Shown piece by piece: positions 1 to 11,562 of a stretch of DNA of 64,000 nucleotides (its first letter is position 1; each line of letters starts with the position of its first letter). The stretch comes from Maratus speciosus (lineage: Eukaryota > Arthropoda > Arachnida > Araneae > Salticidae). The notes under the pieces were generated by a model. The model searched no databases and had not been told where the DNA came from. It worked only from the letters and a program-made list of their open reading frames with translations. Position numbers and translations under genes: made by a program. The DNA is taken from positions 32,676,852-32,740,851 of the forward strand of contig OZ010800.1 in assembly GCA_963932465.1 (NCBI GenBank). The letters are read 5' to 3'.

Positions 1-780
1 CATTATGTACATCGGATTGCTTCCGCTTTTTGCATTTTTCGTTAGGTAAAACATTTTTCGTTTTACATTCACAAGAGGTGCACGAGAGTGTTGGGTGCGA
101 ACATGTTGTCTAAGATTAAATTTCCGTTTAAACACCTTATTACATGGATCGCAGGGAAATTTTCTACTTTCATGGTATCGCATATGATGCGTCAAGTTAT
201 AATTTCATGTAATAGCTTGTTCACACTTATCACTCTTTAATGTGTATTCAAAAGTAACATATGTTTTGAAATGTTTCTGTATGTTGTATTTCTGTCCAAA
301 TGTCTTTCGGCATACATCACTGATAAATAGCTTCTCTTTCAAATGTATCTTCACATGTCGGTCTAGGTTGAAAGAGTTTTTTAAATCTTTATAACGTGTA
401 GTAGGTCATGCAAGAATTCTTGCAATCTTCAGTTGTCACAGTCTTCAGAGATGCATCTTCATCAGGCGGCATGTCAATATTCATAGGTCGTTGAGATGAA
501 TTCTCCTCTGGCGCAGATACTCGAGAGTATTCATCCCTTTTAATTGCTGATGACTCAAAATTAAAATGTATCTTCAAATGTCTAAGCAAAATTGATTTTC
601 GGCCAAAAACTTTTTGCCAACATCACAGGTAAATAACGTCTCTTCAGAATGAATCTTTATATGTTGAATCCTGTTGAAAGGAGTCGATAATGTCTTTTTT
701 CAGGCTCGCATCGAAACATGTTCTTCGAAGCTACAGGACTTTTCGATGGAGCGGCTTCTTCAAAAGGCATGACAACATCC
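1..780 (-). pseudogene. C2H2 zinc-finger region, decayed N-terminal part of a zinc-finger/DNA-polymerase gene
   Basis: Read on the minus strand, this stretch encodes several degenerate C2H2 fingers broken by frameshifts and a stop. A first pair lies at about 590-720 (pieces CDVGKKF and LLRHLKIH, in two frames). Further fingers lie at about 1-375: DVCRKTFGQKYNIQKHF, then CEQAI, a TGA stop where an arginine (CGA) is expected, NYNLTHHMRYH, and the well-kept FPCDPCNKVFKRKFNLRQH. Between the two groups is an acidic linker (DMPPDEDAS). The sequence runs off the window edge in a basic lysine-rich linker that is also found at 2847-2910 on the other strand, just before a family-B DNA polymerase. I infer that this is the 5' half of a second copy of that gene family. 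A 3' splice acceptor (tttattag) sits just upstream at 781-790. An ordinary zinc-finger gene is the alternative, but the shared linker argues against it. Confidence 0.72.
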
Positions 781-895
781 CTAATAAATCAACATGAAAA
801 ATATTTACTTTTAAAAGCAAACACTAATCTTCTCAAACTAAATGAATCACTTAGCATAAAAACATGATGTAATTAAGACACATCGAAAGTCATCG

Positions 896-951
896 AGCTC
901 AAATCATCAAATGGCATTCACCGCTATTTATACCCCGGGATCCCCACCAAT
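896..951 (-). promoter_or_regulatory. Candidate TATA/CCAAT core promoter for the minus-strand zinc-finger copy
   Basis: On the minus strand there is a canonical TATAAATA box (925-932) in a locally GC-rich setting, with an ATTGG (inverted CCAAT) at 947-951, 15-20 nt upstream. It faces the zinc-finger exon, whose splice acceptor lies about 140 nt downstream, so a short first exon and intron would fit between them. This is a motif reading only; no start site can be proven from sequence. Confidence 0.4.
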
Positions 952-981
952 CGGCATTCAACTACAAATTGTTTTCACACT

Positions 982-1138
982 GTGAGGAGGAAAAAGATTA
1001 AAATCGTTAAATCAGGACAAAATATTGCACTCAGTGAGAGAATAAACGATTAAAATCGCCAACTCAACATAAAATATTTCATATGGCGAGAAAGGAAATA
1101 TTAAATTCGTCAAGTTATAAGTGTATTATTTTCTCTCA
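982..1138. repeat. Three degenerate tandem copies of a ~52-nt unit
   Basis: Copies start at about 982, 1034 and 1085. Each has a GYGAGRR-like start followed by a core close to GATTAAAATCG and an AAATATT-rich tail. They lie directly upstream of the TATA/CCAAT signals and could be promoter-proximal elements or just a decayed minisatellite. Confidence 0.5.
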
Positions 1139-2678
1139 AGGATATTCTGAAAGACATTATTAAAATCCTTGATAAAGACTTATAATTTTCTCATAATATA
1201 ATTAAAACTTTTTGTAAATGTTTTACTCATAGAAATTGATACCATTAACCCTCCGACAGTCTTGGAAAAGGGCAAAATTGTAATATTGTTTTCTCTGCAT
1301 TCTGTTTTAAATGCTAAAAAAAGATTATTCATTCAACATTTTATAAAAAAAAACTTAATAACGAATATGAATGCAATCCCTGGAAGTATTAATCATTGTT
1401 TAATGTACTGAAAAAATATTAAATCAATAGAGTTATATTACTTTGATAGTTGCTTATATTGCAGTAAAACCTGGAGCTTTGTGAACGTATTAACACGGGC
1501 TTGTCGGTGAGGGGGTATAGGCTTTTTTCAGATGTAATAAGAACTCTTAAATAATTTAAAAATATATAATTTAATAAAAAACCGCTAAGAAATGTTCTAA
1601 CAACATAGAAAAATTCGAACAAAAGCTATAAGTCTAAGTGAAACTATCAGATTATTTCACGAATACAGAGCTGATGCTATTAAATGTCGGAATCACAAAC
1701 TAAAATTTATAAACATAATTACATATTCAAATAATAAATAACATAACGATTATAATATTAGCAGATCAAATAAATTATACAATCTAAAAATCCTTTAACT
1801 ATTACATATGAAAGTTTTAAAATGTGGAATTTTTCAAAGTTGCAATTATCAAAAGATTAATTTTTCGCGTATATTATCAATCTCTTCTAATGAATACTTC
1901 TGTTTTAAAAAAGTTCACCTAACAATGATTCATCAAAAGCCAGATATGCCCTATAGTGTGTTATCAACGATAAGAAAAGGCTTGGATTTAATCCGCACAG
2001 GAATAGAAGAATTCCTCACATGTACTTCAAAACTACTTTGCTTAATAAATTAAAACCTTTTCTTTTTAGTTTCATATAAAAATTATCTCTCATTGTTTTA
2101 TTTAAGAAGATTAATTTTTTTAATTAAAAATACTCCAAATTAGTATTAGTTTTTAATAAATAAAAAATTATTACTTTAGCATATTTAATTGGTTTGCATA
2201 ATATTTTAAAATACCTGCTTCAACTAAGTTTTATAACACTTTTACATGAATCAAATTTAAAAACAGTAAAGCCATATCATCTAGTATGCAAATTTTTAAT
2301 TCAAACAATATAAAATTATTATATTGGAGTGTAAATCTGAAATTTTCATGCACACAAGTATAACCAGTGATAAACTTATTATATAACAATATTAATTTAT
2401 GAATCCACTCACAAAAGTTGTTCGTCTTTTACAAACTTATTAAAAATATATGTATAAACCCGATTTCTATGAATATACCTAAAATGAAAAATAAAACTCG
2501 TTTTTTTAACTTTATCTAAAATGAAAAAAAAAAAGTTTTTTTTTTTTACAAATGAAATTTTCTAAAATTACGTATTCCATTAAAAACAAATAACAATTTT
2601 TCTTATTTTATTTAAATGTTTATTTATTATTGATTTTATTAAAATTAAATTAAAACTATAAAATATATAACACATTTA

Positions 2679-2725
<47 letters not shown>

Positions 2726-2837
2726 ATTAATTAGTTAAATAATTTTTTATATATAAAAACACAAATTAATTCCGATTACTTTTTTCATATGTATATTAAT
2801 TTATTAACAACTTTTTTTTTTAAACTCATTTAAAAAC
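1139..2837. other. AT-rich stretch without a supportable gene; (AT)n(GT)n microsatellite
   Basis: Only short chance open frames are present. A compound microsatellite, about 12 AT units then about 11 GT units, lies at 2679-2725. Several poly-T and poly-A runs are present. Nothing else was recognised. Confidence 0.7.
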
Positions 2838-5217
2838 AATCATTGCACCTCATGTAAATGCAAAACGGAAAATCATTTTATCAAACAAAAAATGTAAAAA
2901 GCGGTAGCAATCTGATGCGCTTAATGTGTTTAAAACAGTGGTTTTGCATCCAGATGAACATGAGGAAAAGAAAAGTGATTCAGAGGTATGTTATAGACAT
3001 TTACGAACTGAAATTCATGGACACCTAGCGAGTGGAGTTCAAGAAAAAGGGCCCATTAAGTGGTATATGATAGATTAAATAGCACATGAACGTCAAACTG
3101 ATAATGTGGAGATGGAAGAAATTCAATCTTATTTTCCATTTTCGTGTATGACTGAAATTACGGAATAGAATATCCCACAACGTATTAAAGAAGGTTTTGA
3201 AAAAAAAAAAAAAAAAAAAAAAAAAAACGAAATCTTTTGAAGAATTTATACTCAAGATTGTGAAGTATTATCCTCTCTCTGCAAGTTCATGTAAAGCTTT
3301 ACCTAAGAAATTGTATGCTAAAAAAGCAGTGTTGAATATAGAAAATGAAGACAGCAAGTGCTTGATGTAGTGTCTTTTGGCTTATAAATTATATTTTACA
3401 AAAAACCTGAACGTGTTTCTCATTATAACCCTTATGAGAGCGAAATCAAGCTTGGTAATTTTGAATGCCCTGTTTTCCTTCAGGAGATTCCTATTATTGA
3501 TAAACTCAACAATTCAGAAATTAATGTGCTTAGATATGCAGAGGATGAAGTTTGCCCTCTGAATGTATCTGAAAAGTAAGATCGAGATGTCATAAATTTG
3601 ATGCGAATAGGTGATGACGAAAAACAACATTTTTGCCTCATTAGAAACTTTTCAAGACCTATCGGTGATCTCACGAATCTCGAAGCCGCTGCGTTCTATT
3701 GTTATCCATTTCTGCATCGCATTTCAAGACAAGATCACCTGAATAAACATCATGAATACTGTTCTCGACTTGTTCCACAAGCTATAATTATGGTCAACAA
3801 TAGTCCAGTTTTCTGGTATTCATATGCAACACCATTCATATGCATATTCCATTATTGCGGACTTTGAGAGCCTGCTAATACCAATTGTGTCGGCCACACC
3901 CTCTTCTAAAACATCCTATACTGAAAAAATAACTTATCATTTTCTATGTGGGTATGCTTATGTCGATGACGGACCAGGTGGGAGATGTGTGAATAAATCA
4001 AAAGTGTATCATGGTAAAGACTGGGTTGATCACTTTTAAAACAAATGATGAAGGAAAAAGACATTTTAGGACGAAAGTTATTGAAAATAGAACTTATGAA
4101 ACTTTCAAAGCCTTTCAAGAAGCAGATTTTTTTCATTTTTGTAAACTAACATTAGATGAAAAACACACACGTGATCATTGCCATCTATCGGGTGCGTATA
4201 GAGGAGCTGCACATGCGGATGTAACTTGAATTATAAGCAATTTAAAACAATCCCTGTTATATTTCACAACCTGAAGCAGAACGATAAAAATCCTATTCTG
4301 AGTAAACTAGGAAGATTCGAAGATCATGAAATTGATGTGATTGTATTCTCTATAGAAAATTATATAACCTTTAAGTTAAGAAAGTCAACAAGTCCTATAC
4401 AAATGGTCCTTGTAGATTCCTTTCAGTTTTTGCCTACGTCATTAGAAAAGCTCCTTAGAAACCATCATCCTGATCAATTCACCATACTTTAAAAAAATTA
4501 GTAATAATAAAAAAATAAGAAGAAAAATAGTAATTTACATATGCTCACAAAATAAGGGGTATTATACCCTTACGACTTCATCACCTTCTATGAAAACTTT
4601 GATGAAAAAGTTTTCATAATAAAGTTTTCATAGTAGTTTCCATAAACTACCCCCCCCCCCCTACAGCATTTTATAACAGCCTCACTTATGGAGATATTCA
4701 AGATGAAGCCTATCAACGTGCCTTGAACGTGTGGAAAACATTTTATATTCAATCCTTGGGAGAATACCGTGATCTGTACAAAAAAAAAAAACATATGTAT
4801 TATTTGCTGATGTTTTCTAGAATTGTAGAAAACTATGTCAGCAGTACTATAACATCGGGCCTTGTCACGTATACAACGCATCTTTTCCCGCTTTGCAAGC
4901 TACTTTGAAGATGTACGAAAAACTTTTAAAATTGCTCACTGATATCAACATGCTGCTTTTGATCGAAAATGAAATACTTTGTGGTATCAGTATCATTAGC
5001 CATAGACATGCCATAGCTAACTTCCCCAATACACACGATTATAGGAAAAAGGAAGCACTCGGCTACATCCTGAACTGGGATCCTAATAACTTGTATGGGC
5101 GGGCTATGTCCCTATCTTTACTCTTTGATTCATTCGAATGGTGTCCGAGAAGTCCTATTACAGAAAAATGAATTCTACCTCTAGCTTTTGTTTCTAAAAT
5201 TGGTTATATTTTGGTTG
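2838..5217 (+). pseudogene. Family-B DNA polymerase (Maverick/Polinton-like, protein-primed type), N-terminal and central part, decayed
   Basis: The coding trace is collinear but jumps frame repeatedly. It starts in a basic linker (2847-2910) shared with the minus-strand zinc-finger piece. It continues with LPKKLYAKKAVLNIENEDSK (about 3300-3360), where a TAG at 3368 replaces an expected Trp codon, then PERVSHYNPYESE (about 3409). Exonuclease motif I follows as ADFES (3857-3871), then RDHCHLSGAYRGAAH (from 4170), an endonuclease-VII/HNH-like signature usual in this polymerase group. Exonuclease motif II appears as FHNLK..D (about 4262) and polymerase motif A as DPNNLYGRAMS (5079-5111). A 28-nt poly-A run at 3200-3227 is expanded inside the frame. 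The gene is cut at 5217/5223 by the gypsy element; its C-terminal trace resumes at 18677. The known role of the family is replication of Maverick-like elements or linear plasmids; this copy cannot be functional. Confidence 0.85.
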
Positions 5218-5222
5218 TATAC

Positions 5223-6263
5223 TATGGTGGAGATCGGGTTCGATATGTTGGGGCGGTCATCCGGTGGTTCACGGGTTCGCTGAAATGGTGTAAAAAAAAC
5301 TCCAAAATATAGATGTAAGCACAATTAGTCTTTATTCATTTTTCAATACGCAGAAGGACATCTCACAAAAAGGGAGCCTCAAATACGAAGCTCTGTAAAA
5401 GCAGAGACTAAATATATTTATCTCTATGTGTAGAAGCATATTCGTTAATGAGAAAGAAACTGCTACGCAACGTCACAACAGGAAAAAGGAAAAAAAAAAC
5501 AACAGCGGTCCTTTTTGCAGACCGTTCAGCAGGGCGGTCGGGGGCGATCTCCTCGATGATGCGTACACAGATCATAAGCCTTGGCATCTTGTATTATCGC
5601 TAACTAATCAAGTTTTTGACGCCGATATTATAGAGACAAAGGATTGGCTGCAGGATTAGCCGACAAATTTCGGCGCACCCACATGATGTGAAGCAACCCT
5701 ACATGCTTCAAGACTGAGGGCGACAAAAAGTCTTGATTATGTTTACATTAACAGATTGCAGTTAAATGTGATTGAGTAATCTTTAATAAATGTATGTGCA
5801 CTGTAGAAAGCATAATGGCAATTGAAGATATAATTTATAACTTAATTCCAATAAATACATCTTTTCTTTATATCATTTTTTCACCCGTCAAGTTCTAATA
5901 GGAAATGAGAGTAGTTTATTTATAGCGCAAATGAAATACGTTAAAGAAAATGAACGGTTAAAATAAAGTGCAGCTGTACGGAGTTAAATATGATCGTGAT
6001 TGCATTTAAATAAAAAACCGTTAGGAATAAAAATATAAATAAATATGCGAAAATAAGCATTTTGAATAAGTATAAAAAATATGAAACTATAAATCTTTAT
6101 ATGTGTTGAATAAAGATCCTTGTGAAAGGAAAAAATAAATAAATGAATGTAGCGCAATGAATTGTTTTAGGAAAAAAGAAATTGCTATCGTGAACTTACT
6201 AGTTTAAAGTAGATTTTGAAAAAGGGGGGTTAACTTGATATGCTGCAGATAACATGTGCCATA
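5223..6263 (-). repeat. 3' LTR of the Ty3/gypsy element
   Basis: Direct repeat partner of 17632-18671. Read on the minus strand this is the downstream LTR. An AATAAA polyadenylation signal (plus-strand tttatt at 5331-5336) lies near its 3' end. Short open frames of about 76 codons occur in both LTRs antisense to pol and are not considered genes. A clear purine-rich primer tract just inside the LTR (6264 onward) is not obvious. Confidence 0.88.
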
Positions 6264-7592
6264 TATCTCACCAGGGCAACCGAGAAAAAGCTGTGACGGT
6301 ACGTTGCAGCTTTATAGAAAATCAAACATATTGTCCATCTTCAAATTGTAATTCTTCAAACACAGTTTTATAAAATAACACATTAGAAAAATGGTTATAT
6401 ATGAGCTTGCAATTTGAAAAGAAAAAAAATATATGTTTAACATTTATATGCATGTAAAGTATACATTCAAATAGATTGTTTAAGTCTTTGGATCCAGTGC
6501 AACTTTAAAGTCAGTGAGCAATCATTTTTCTGTCCTTGGTACCAAGACCCACTTTTTAACTTTGATCCTATTTGGGATCAGCCATCTAATACACATTTGC
6601 AAGCATTTAAAAGAAATAATAAAAACACAATTCAAGTACACTAAAAATAAAAATTGAAAATTATATAAAGTATGAGTAACTGTAACCAAAACTTAAATGT
6701 ACACATGAGGAGTATAAAAGTAAAAATTGAAAATTCGTGCACATGGCACAGGACCACAAAATAAAGAGGTGCCTAAAGCACGCCCATAAAAAAAGGTGTG
6801 ACCCTAAATCTTGTAAGTCAACAAGTATTATGGCTTCGGTTTAAGACCTAAGCCCTAGAGGAAGAGGGAATAAAAAGGACGACTCACATTGAGCACAACA
6901 TGAGCCTCCCCGCTCCCCAGTAGATCACAGTGATCTGCGAAAGGAGCGCGATTCAGTATGTCATATAAATTCTTTGTAAGTAATTTGAATTGGAAAACCA
7001 ATTCACGTGAAAGATTTCACTCATCACAGTGTTGCGTGAACCTTAGGGAAACAAACTTGAACGATTCACGACTTCTTGGGGGCAATGATTATAAAAAGGG
7101 AAAAAAATATGTTGTAAATATCAAACTTCTGAAAAAGGACAATCCTAAAGTGGTGAGAGACGAAGTGTCATAATCTTGTAAAATTATGTTCAAGTCATGT
7201 AAGCAGGTATAGAATTTAATTGAAGGTTTTTTTTTTTGTCTTTTTTTTGTTTTTTTACATTTTAGTCATAAGTGACCTGTAAAATTATAACTTTTCTTTT
7301 TTTATGAATGATAAAAGAATATCTAGCTAGACTTGTAACTGTTAAGTTATAATAAAGTGAAAGCGTTTAAAGTTAGCTTATATTGCTTCACTTAAGTGTG
7401 TAAAAAAGAGAAAAAAATGCAAAGTGACACAGAATATTGTTCACACATGATCTTCGAAACAATACACTCATGGACCAGCCACAATATTGTCAAAGATCAC
7501 CTATAAATAACACATGTATAATCTTGATCAGGGATTAACAACATAGTGTCACAATACATAAATTCAAAATAAGTCTTGTAAATAATAAAAGA
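6264..7592 (-). other. Non-coding 3' region of the gypsy element between integrase and 3' LTR
   Basis: About 1.3 kb with no domain recognised on the minus strand. A 71-codon antisense frame at 6958-7173 has no family resemblance and is treated as chance. A third ORF such as env might be expected here in some gypsy lineages, but I see no signal-peptide or transmembrane pattern. Confidence 0.6.
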
Positions 7593-8725
7593 TTATCTTC
7601 GTCTTAAATTATACGTGTGTGGTTGAAAGTTACTAGTAAAATTACTGTTATTAACATGACTTGAAGGATCAAACAAATGTCCATAACGAGGTGGTGCAAG
7701 GAGTAGTCTATCTATGTGCACGCGAAATGCTGTATCATCAGCAGCATATAACCTTTTTATCGAGAAAGAAACAGGTGAATGTTTATGTGTAACTATGTAT
7801 GGTCCTGTATATCTAGGTTTAAATTTGTCAACTGTTTTTAAGTATACAATGTCTTTCAAACAGATGTTTCTTAATTTAGCTTTTCGACTGTACATTTTAT
7901 ATCATTTATCTTGAGCAGTTTTAATGTGAGAATAGGCTTTTTCATAAATTTTGTGCAAGTCTTCTAGTAATTTATAAATTTCAATATGCTTATCTAGAAA
8001 AGGTTGATTACAAGAATGATCAAAAGTGTCAAAGATTAATGAAAGTTCACGACCAAAATGAAGCAAATTAGGGGGAAATGATGTAGTAGAATGTCTTGAA
8101 CCATTGTAAAGAGATTTGTGTATAAAAATTGCATTTTCAAAAGAATGACCCTCTTCTAATAGAGTAGTAACAGAGTATTTAATTGAGGTGTTTATACGTT
8201 CCGAAAGACTGTTCGATTGGGGGTGCGAAACAGAAATGTGAAGAACCTTTATACCAAGAGTATCATTAAAAATATTATATACGTGGGCAGTATACTGGGG
8301 TCCTAAGTCAGAAAAAACCACAGCAGGTCTGCCGAAAGTAGTAATGTAACTGAAAAGACATTTAACTATTTTAGAAGCAGAAGTATCGTTAAGTGGATAA
8401 AGTTCTACGTGTCGTGAAAAATGATCAGTGACAGTTAATACATGTTTTCCATTTGAGAAAGGTCCAACTAAATCTGTGATTATTGTGTTTCCAGGTTATC
8501 TGGGCGTGTAAGTGGGTTGTAAAGGTGCTGGAGGAGTGTGGTGATGCATTGCTTGTAAACATTTGACGCATGAGGCGACAAAATTCAAAGTGTCAACATA
8601 CATGTTTTTCCAAAAGTATCTAACAGAAAGAAATTCATATGTCTTATGGAAACCAAAGTGAGACAGATGTGAAATAGTTAGGAGTTTACTTTTTACGGTA
8701 TCTGGATATATGATAAGAAAAGAAG
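7593..8725 (-). pseudogene. Ty3/gypsy integrase domain
   Basis: C-terminal section of the pol reading frame. In order: an HHCC zinc-binding module (HLSHFGFHKT about 8640-8680, CVKC about 8555-8575); the DDE catalytic core with first Asp in LTVTDHFSRH (about 8410-8450), second in VFSDLGPQYTA (about 8285-8320) and Glu in SLSERINTS (about 8195-8215); then a C-terminal GPY/F module (KPRYTGPYIV, about 7790-7820) and an arginine-rich end (YNLRRR) at 7593. The enzyme would insert the cDNA into the host genome. Breaks include a frameshift near 8690, a stop near 8513 and a TGA near 7899. All three catalytic acidic residues remain readable, but the copy is not translatable as one protein. Confidence 0.88.
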
Positions 8726-9666
8726 TTGTTGTTCAGGTCTTCTTTCTTTATCATCAAAATTTTCGAATCAGGATAAATGAAATATTTAGGGAACTTTCGT
8801 GAAGATCCTTTAGTTAAAATTTCATTGTAAATTGAAGACAAATTAGGGTCGTTTTTCTGTTCCATGCAGAAAGTATCATTAGATATTTCTAATAATGGTT
8901 TACGTTTTGTTTGATTACCAGTTACAAGATAGTTTGCATTATGAGTGTTGATATTTGACGAGTAGTTGTTAGATTCTGTTGTATCATAGTCCACAATAGG
9001 TAATGGTTGAGTGTCATGTAGAAGTTCAGGATTAGTAAGCAAAGTTTGCTGATTATTTTCAAAATTGCAACGAGATAAATAGTCAGCCAAAACATTTGTT
9101 GCACCAGGAATGTGTTGAAATGTATAAGAATATTCAGAAAGTTCAATAAGTCATCTAGTAGTTATATCAGCAGGATTTGTTGTTTTGTTGTATTTTTTTA
9201 GAGGCTTACTGTCAGAAAGAATTACAAAATCCTTGTTGTATAGGTAATATTTAAAAGCAACAACTGATTTGTAAATTGCCATAAGTTCTAGTTTTAATGC
9301 CGGGTATTTCTTTTCTGAAGATTTTAAAGATTTAGAGAAATAAGACACAGGTAATAACTGATTGTCATGTTCTTGCAACAAGGTGGCAGAAATGTCAACA
9401 TTTGAAGCGTCTGTATTTAGATAGAAAGTTTTATCCCAATCCGGTAACCTTACCATGGGTGAGTTAAAGAAGATTTTCTGTATAGTTTCAAAAATATCCT
9501 GGTGTGTCTTTGTCCATTTAAATTTAGCTTTAGGTGTGGTTAAGTTTATCAGAGGTTGTACCAATTTAGAAAAGGATGGAATAAGTGATTTGTAAAATGT
9601 GATTACGCCAATGAGTCTTTTTAATTGCCTTTTTGTTGTAGGAATGGGGAATGAGGTTATTTTCAC
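8686..9666 (-). pseudogene. Ty3/gypsy RNase H domain and RT-integrase tether
   Basis: The segment 9151-9666 begins with the RT thumb end (TTKRQLKRLIGVITFYKSLIP) and contains the RNase H acidic residues: LNTDASN, KLELMAI and ILSDSKPL. RNase H degrades the RNA strand during reverse transcription. A TGA at about 9151 replaces a probable Trp codon, after which the same frame resumes with LIELSEYSYTFQHIPG and ADYLSR, the usual link to integrase. The frame runs on to about 8686 through a low-complexity tether. It shares frame with the RT segment upstream, separated by a single TAA at about 9682-9684. Confidence 0.88.
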
Positions 9667-9684
9667 AATGTTCGATTTAATTAG

Positions 9685-10869
9685 TTACACAGAGTGATTT
9701 TGAATGTGAAAGCCCAAATAGTCGATCCCGGTTTTGTGGAATGTACATTTATTATGTGAAAGTGTTAAGTTGTATTTAGTTAAGATGTTCAGGATTTTGT
9801 CAAGTTTTGTATACATTTCCTGAAATGAATTTGCACCTAATATAAAATCATCTTGGTAGGTGTAAACACCTTCTAACTCTAATTCATCCAATAAAGAGTC
9901 CATCAGTGCTTGAAAAATACAAGCACTGGATTTTAATCCAAAAACAAGTCTCTTGTACTTATACGAACCAAACATGGTTGTGAAGGCTAATTGGTTTTGA
10001 AATTTTTCCGGTAAATCGATATGATGGTAGGCCTGATGAAAATCGAGAGCAGTGAAAAATTTAAAAGATGACAGATTGGAAATTATTGTTTGAATTTTAA
10101 GCAGAGGGTATGAAGAACCTTGTATTACAGTATTGAGCATGCGATTATCTAGAGCGAGGCGATACCTTTGTTTCCCAGTAGCATCTAGCTTTTTCTTAAC
10201 AAGTAACAGAGGACATGCCCATTCCGAGCAGTTACGCTCAATTATACCAACTTCTAATAGTTGATTTAATTGCTCTTGAGCATCTTTTTGTAGAGACTGA
10301 GGGAAGGGAAATGGAAGGGTTTTGATAGGGTATTCATTAACAAATTTTAAGTCTGGAATTATTTTGTCAGTGTGGCCTAAGGTATTTAAAGATTTTGAAA
10401 ATGCAGCTGAGTAATTGAGTAGTAACTCAGTTAAAGTATTTGCCTCTTTAGAGTTTAAATGTTTCAAATCAAAATCATTAGGTGTTAAATCTTCTTTTCT
10501 TTTTTTTAAAGTTTCCTTAGATACCTGTAGAAGATTAATGAACTGTTGTTCTGAGTTATGATGCTTTTCTGCATTTTCAGGAGAGTACTCCAAAATTTCT
10601 TCAACTTCAGATAATTAACCAACTCTTGTCTTTTTTTGCAGGTGTATGGTAGTATTTGAATTGTTTTTAACCAAAACAGTAAAGAAATCATGCGGATGAG
10701 CAGTTTTAGTTTTGCGTTTAGGCTTGTAATTTATTTGAACAATCATGTCAAATCCTACTATGTCTTTTTCATGTGGGTCATACTCAAACAAATAACTTAC
10801 GGATTGCTTGTTGTCATTTTTATTGGTGTACACAGATATCCATTTTTCATCATGTGGTTCTAATGTCAC
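9685..10869 (-). pseudogene. Ty3/gypsy reverse transcriptase
   Basis: RT copies the element RNA into DNA in cytoplasmic particles. Visible motifs: the usual N-terminal GIIERNCSEWACPLLLVKKK, then YRLALDNRMLN, the palm Asp in FFTALDFHQAYHHIDLP (about 10020-10060), FGLKSSACIFQ, the catalytic YQDD box at 9847-9858 and YLGFHI. The 302-codon open frame 9685-10593 is intact. An upstream segment (10615-10869) is in the same frame after a stop near 10612. The RT is the best-preserved part of this element. YQDD instead of the more common YIDD or YVDD is within family variation. Confidence 0.93.
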
Positions 10870-11183
10870 TTTACGTGTTAGAAGAACATCTTGAATTTTT
10901 GTGTGAACAGAGTGATTATCACATTGTGTTAAATTACTGAGAGTTGCCTCAGTATCTGGACACTCTAATGGAATAGTTAAGTTGTTATTTATATGTACAC
11001 ATTAGTTAGCTGGTCTATTACGATATTGAATTTGTTTATAAAGTCATATCCCAGAATACCTTCAAAAGTCGAGGCTTCAGGAATATCCACAATATAAAAA
11101 TGGCGAGAAAAGGACTTATGTCGTAATTTTATTGTAGATCTAATGCATGCAGAAAATTCAACATCCGAATTTACTGTTTTGAT

Positions 11184-11525
11184 TCATATGCCAGTGGATA
11201 GTCGTTTGTATTTAAGTGTAGTTTTAATATCGTTAAACAACTTTTCTGAGAAAAGTGATATGGAACTTCCAGAATCTGCTAGAAAAGTGACAGTTTGCTT
11301 TGCCACAGTAGCTTTAACAAATGGAAGAGAAGGGGTGTCTTTATTTACATTACAAATTAAGTGTGTCTTGTTGTTGTTTTCAGTTTGTGTCGCTATGTAA
11401 GTAGCAATAGTAATATGCTCTCTGGTTTGAGAACCAACAGAGTTAACTAATCTTTCTTTAGAAATTTTGAGTAAGTTTGGGTCACAAAAGAAATTAGCTG
11501 ATGTGGAACTGTTAATGTGAGACAC
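11184..11525 (-). pseudogene. Ty3/gypsy aspartic protease (retropepsin)
   Basis: A 113-codon open segment contains VTFLADSGSSISLFSEKLF, a retropepsin active site of the DSG type at residues 84-86 (about 11268-11276), followed by a typical loss of similarity. The enzyme would cut Gag-Pol during particle maturation. It is in a different frame from the RT segment, consistent either with frameshift decay or with a natural gag-pol frame change; the sequence alone does not decide. About 300 nt between it and the RT (10870-11183) show only weak pol-linker character. Confidence 0.8.
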
Positions 11526-11562
11526 AATACCATCAGCAACATTGCGTCTCTGTTCTAGTTTT

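Noticed and set aside
470..500. CTGATGA word as hammerhead ribozyme core on the minus strand
   Set aside because: A palindromic stem II-like AGATGCATCT follows, but the required GAAA after stem II is absent (CTGAAG), and the bases are part of the zinc-finger linker coding trace.
5426..5659. Open frame in the gypsy LTR, repeated at 17835-18062
   Set aside because: It is present twice only because the LTR is duplicated. It is antisense to gag-pol and has no domain.
6958..7173. 71-codon antisense frame in the gypsy 3' region
   Set aside because: No family resemblance and no promoter or splice context; such lengths occur by chance.
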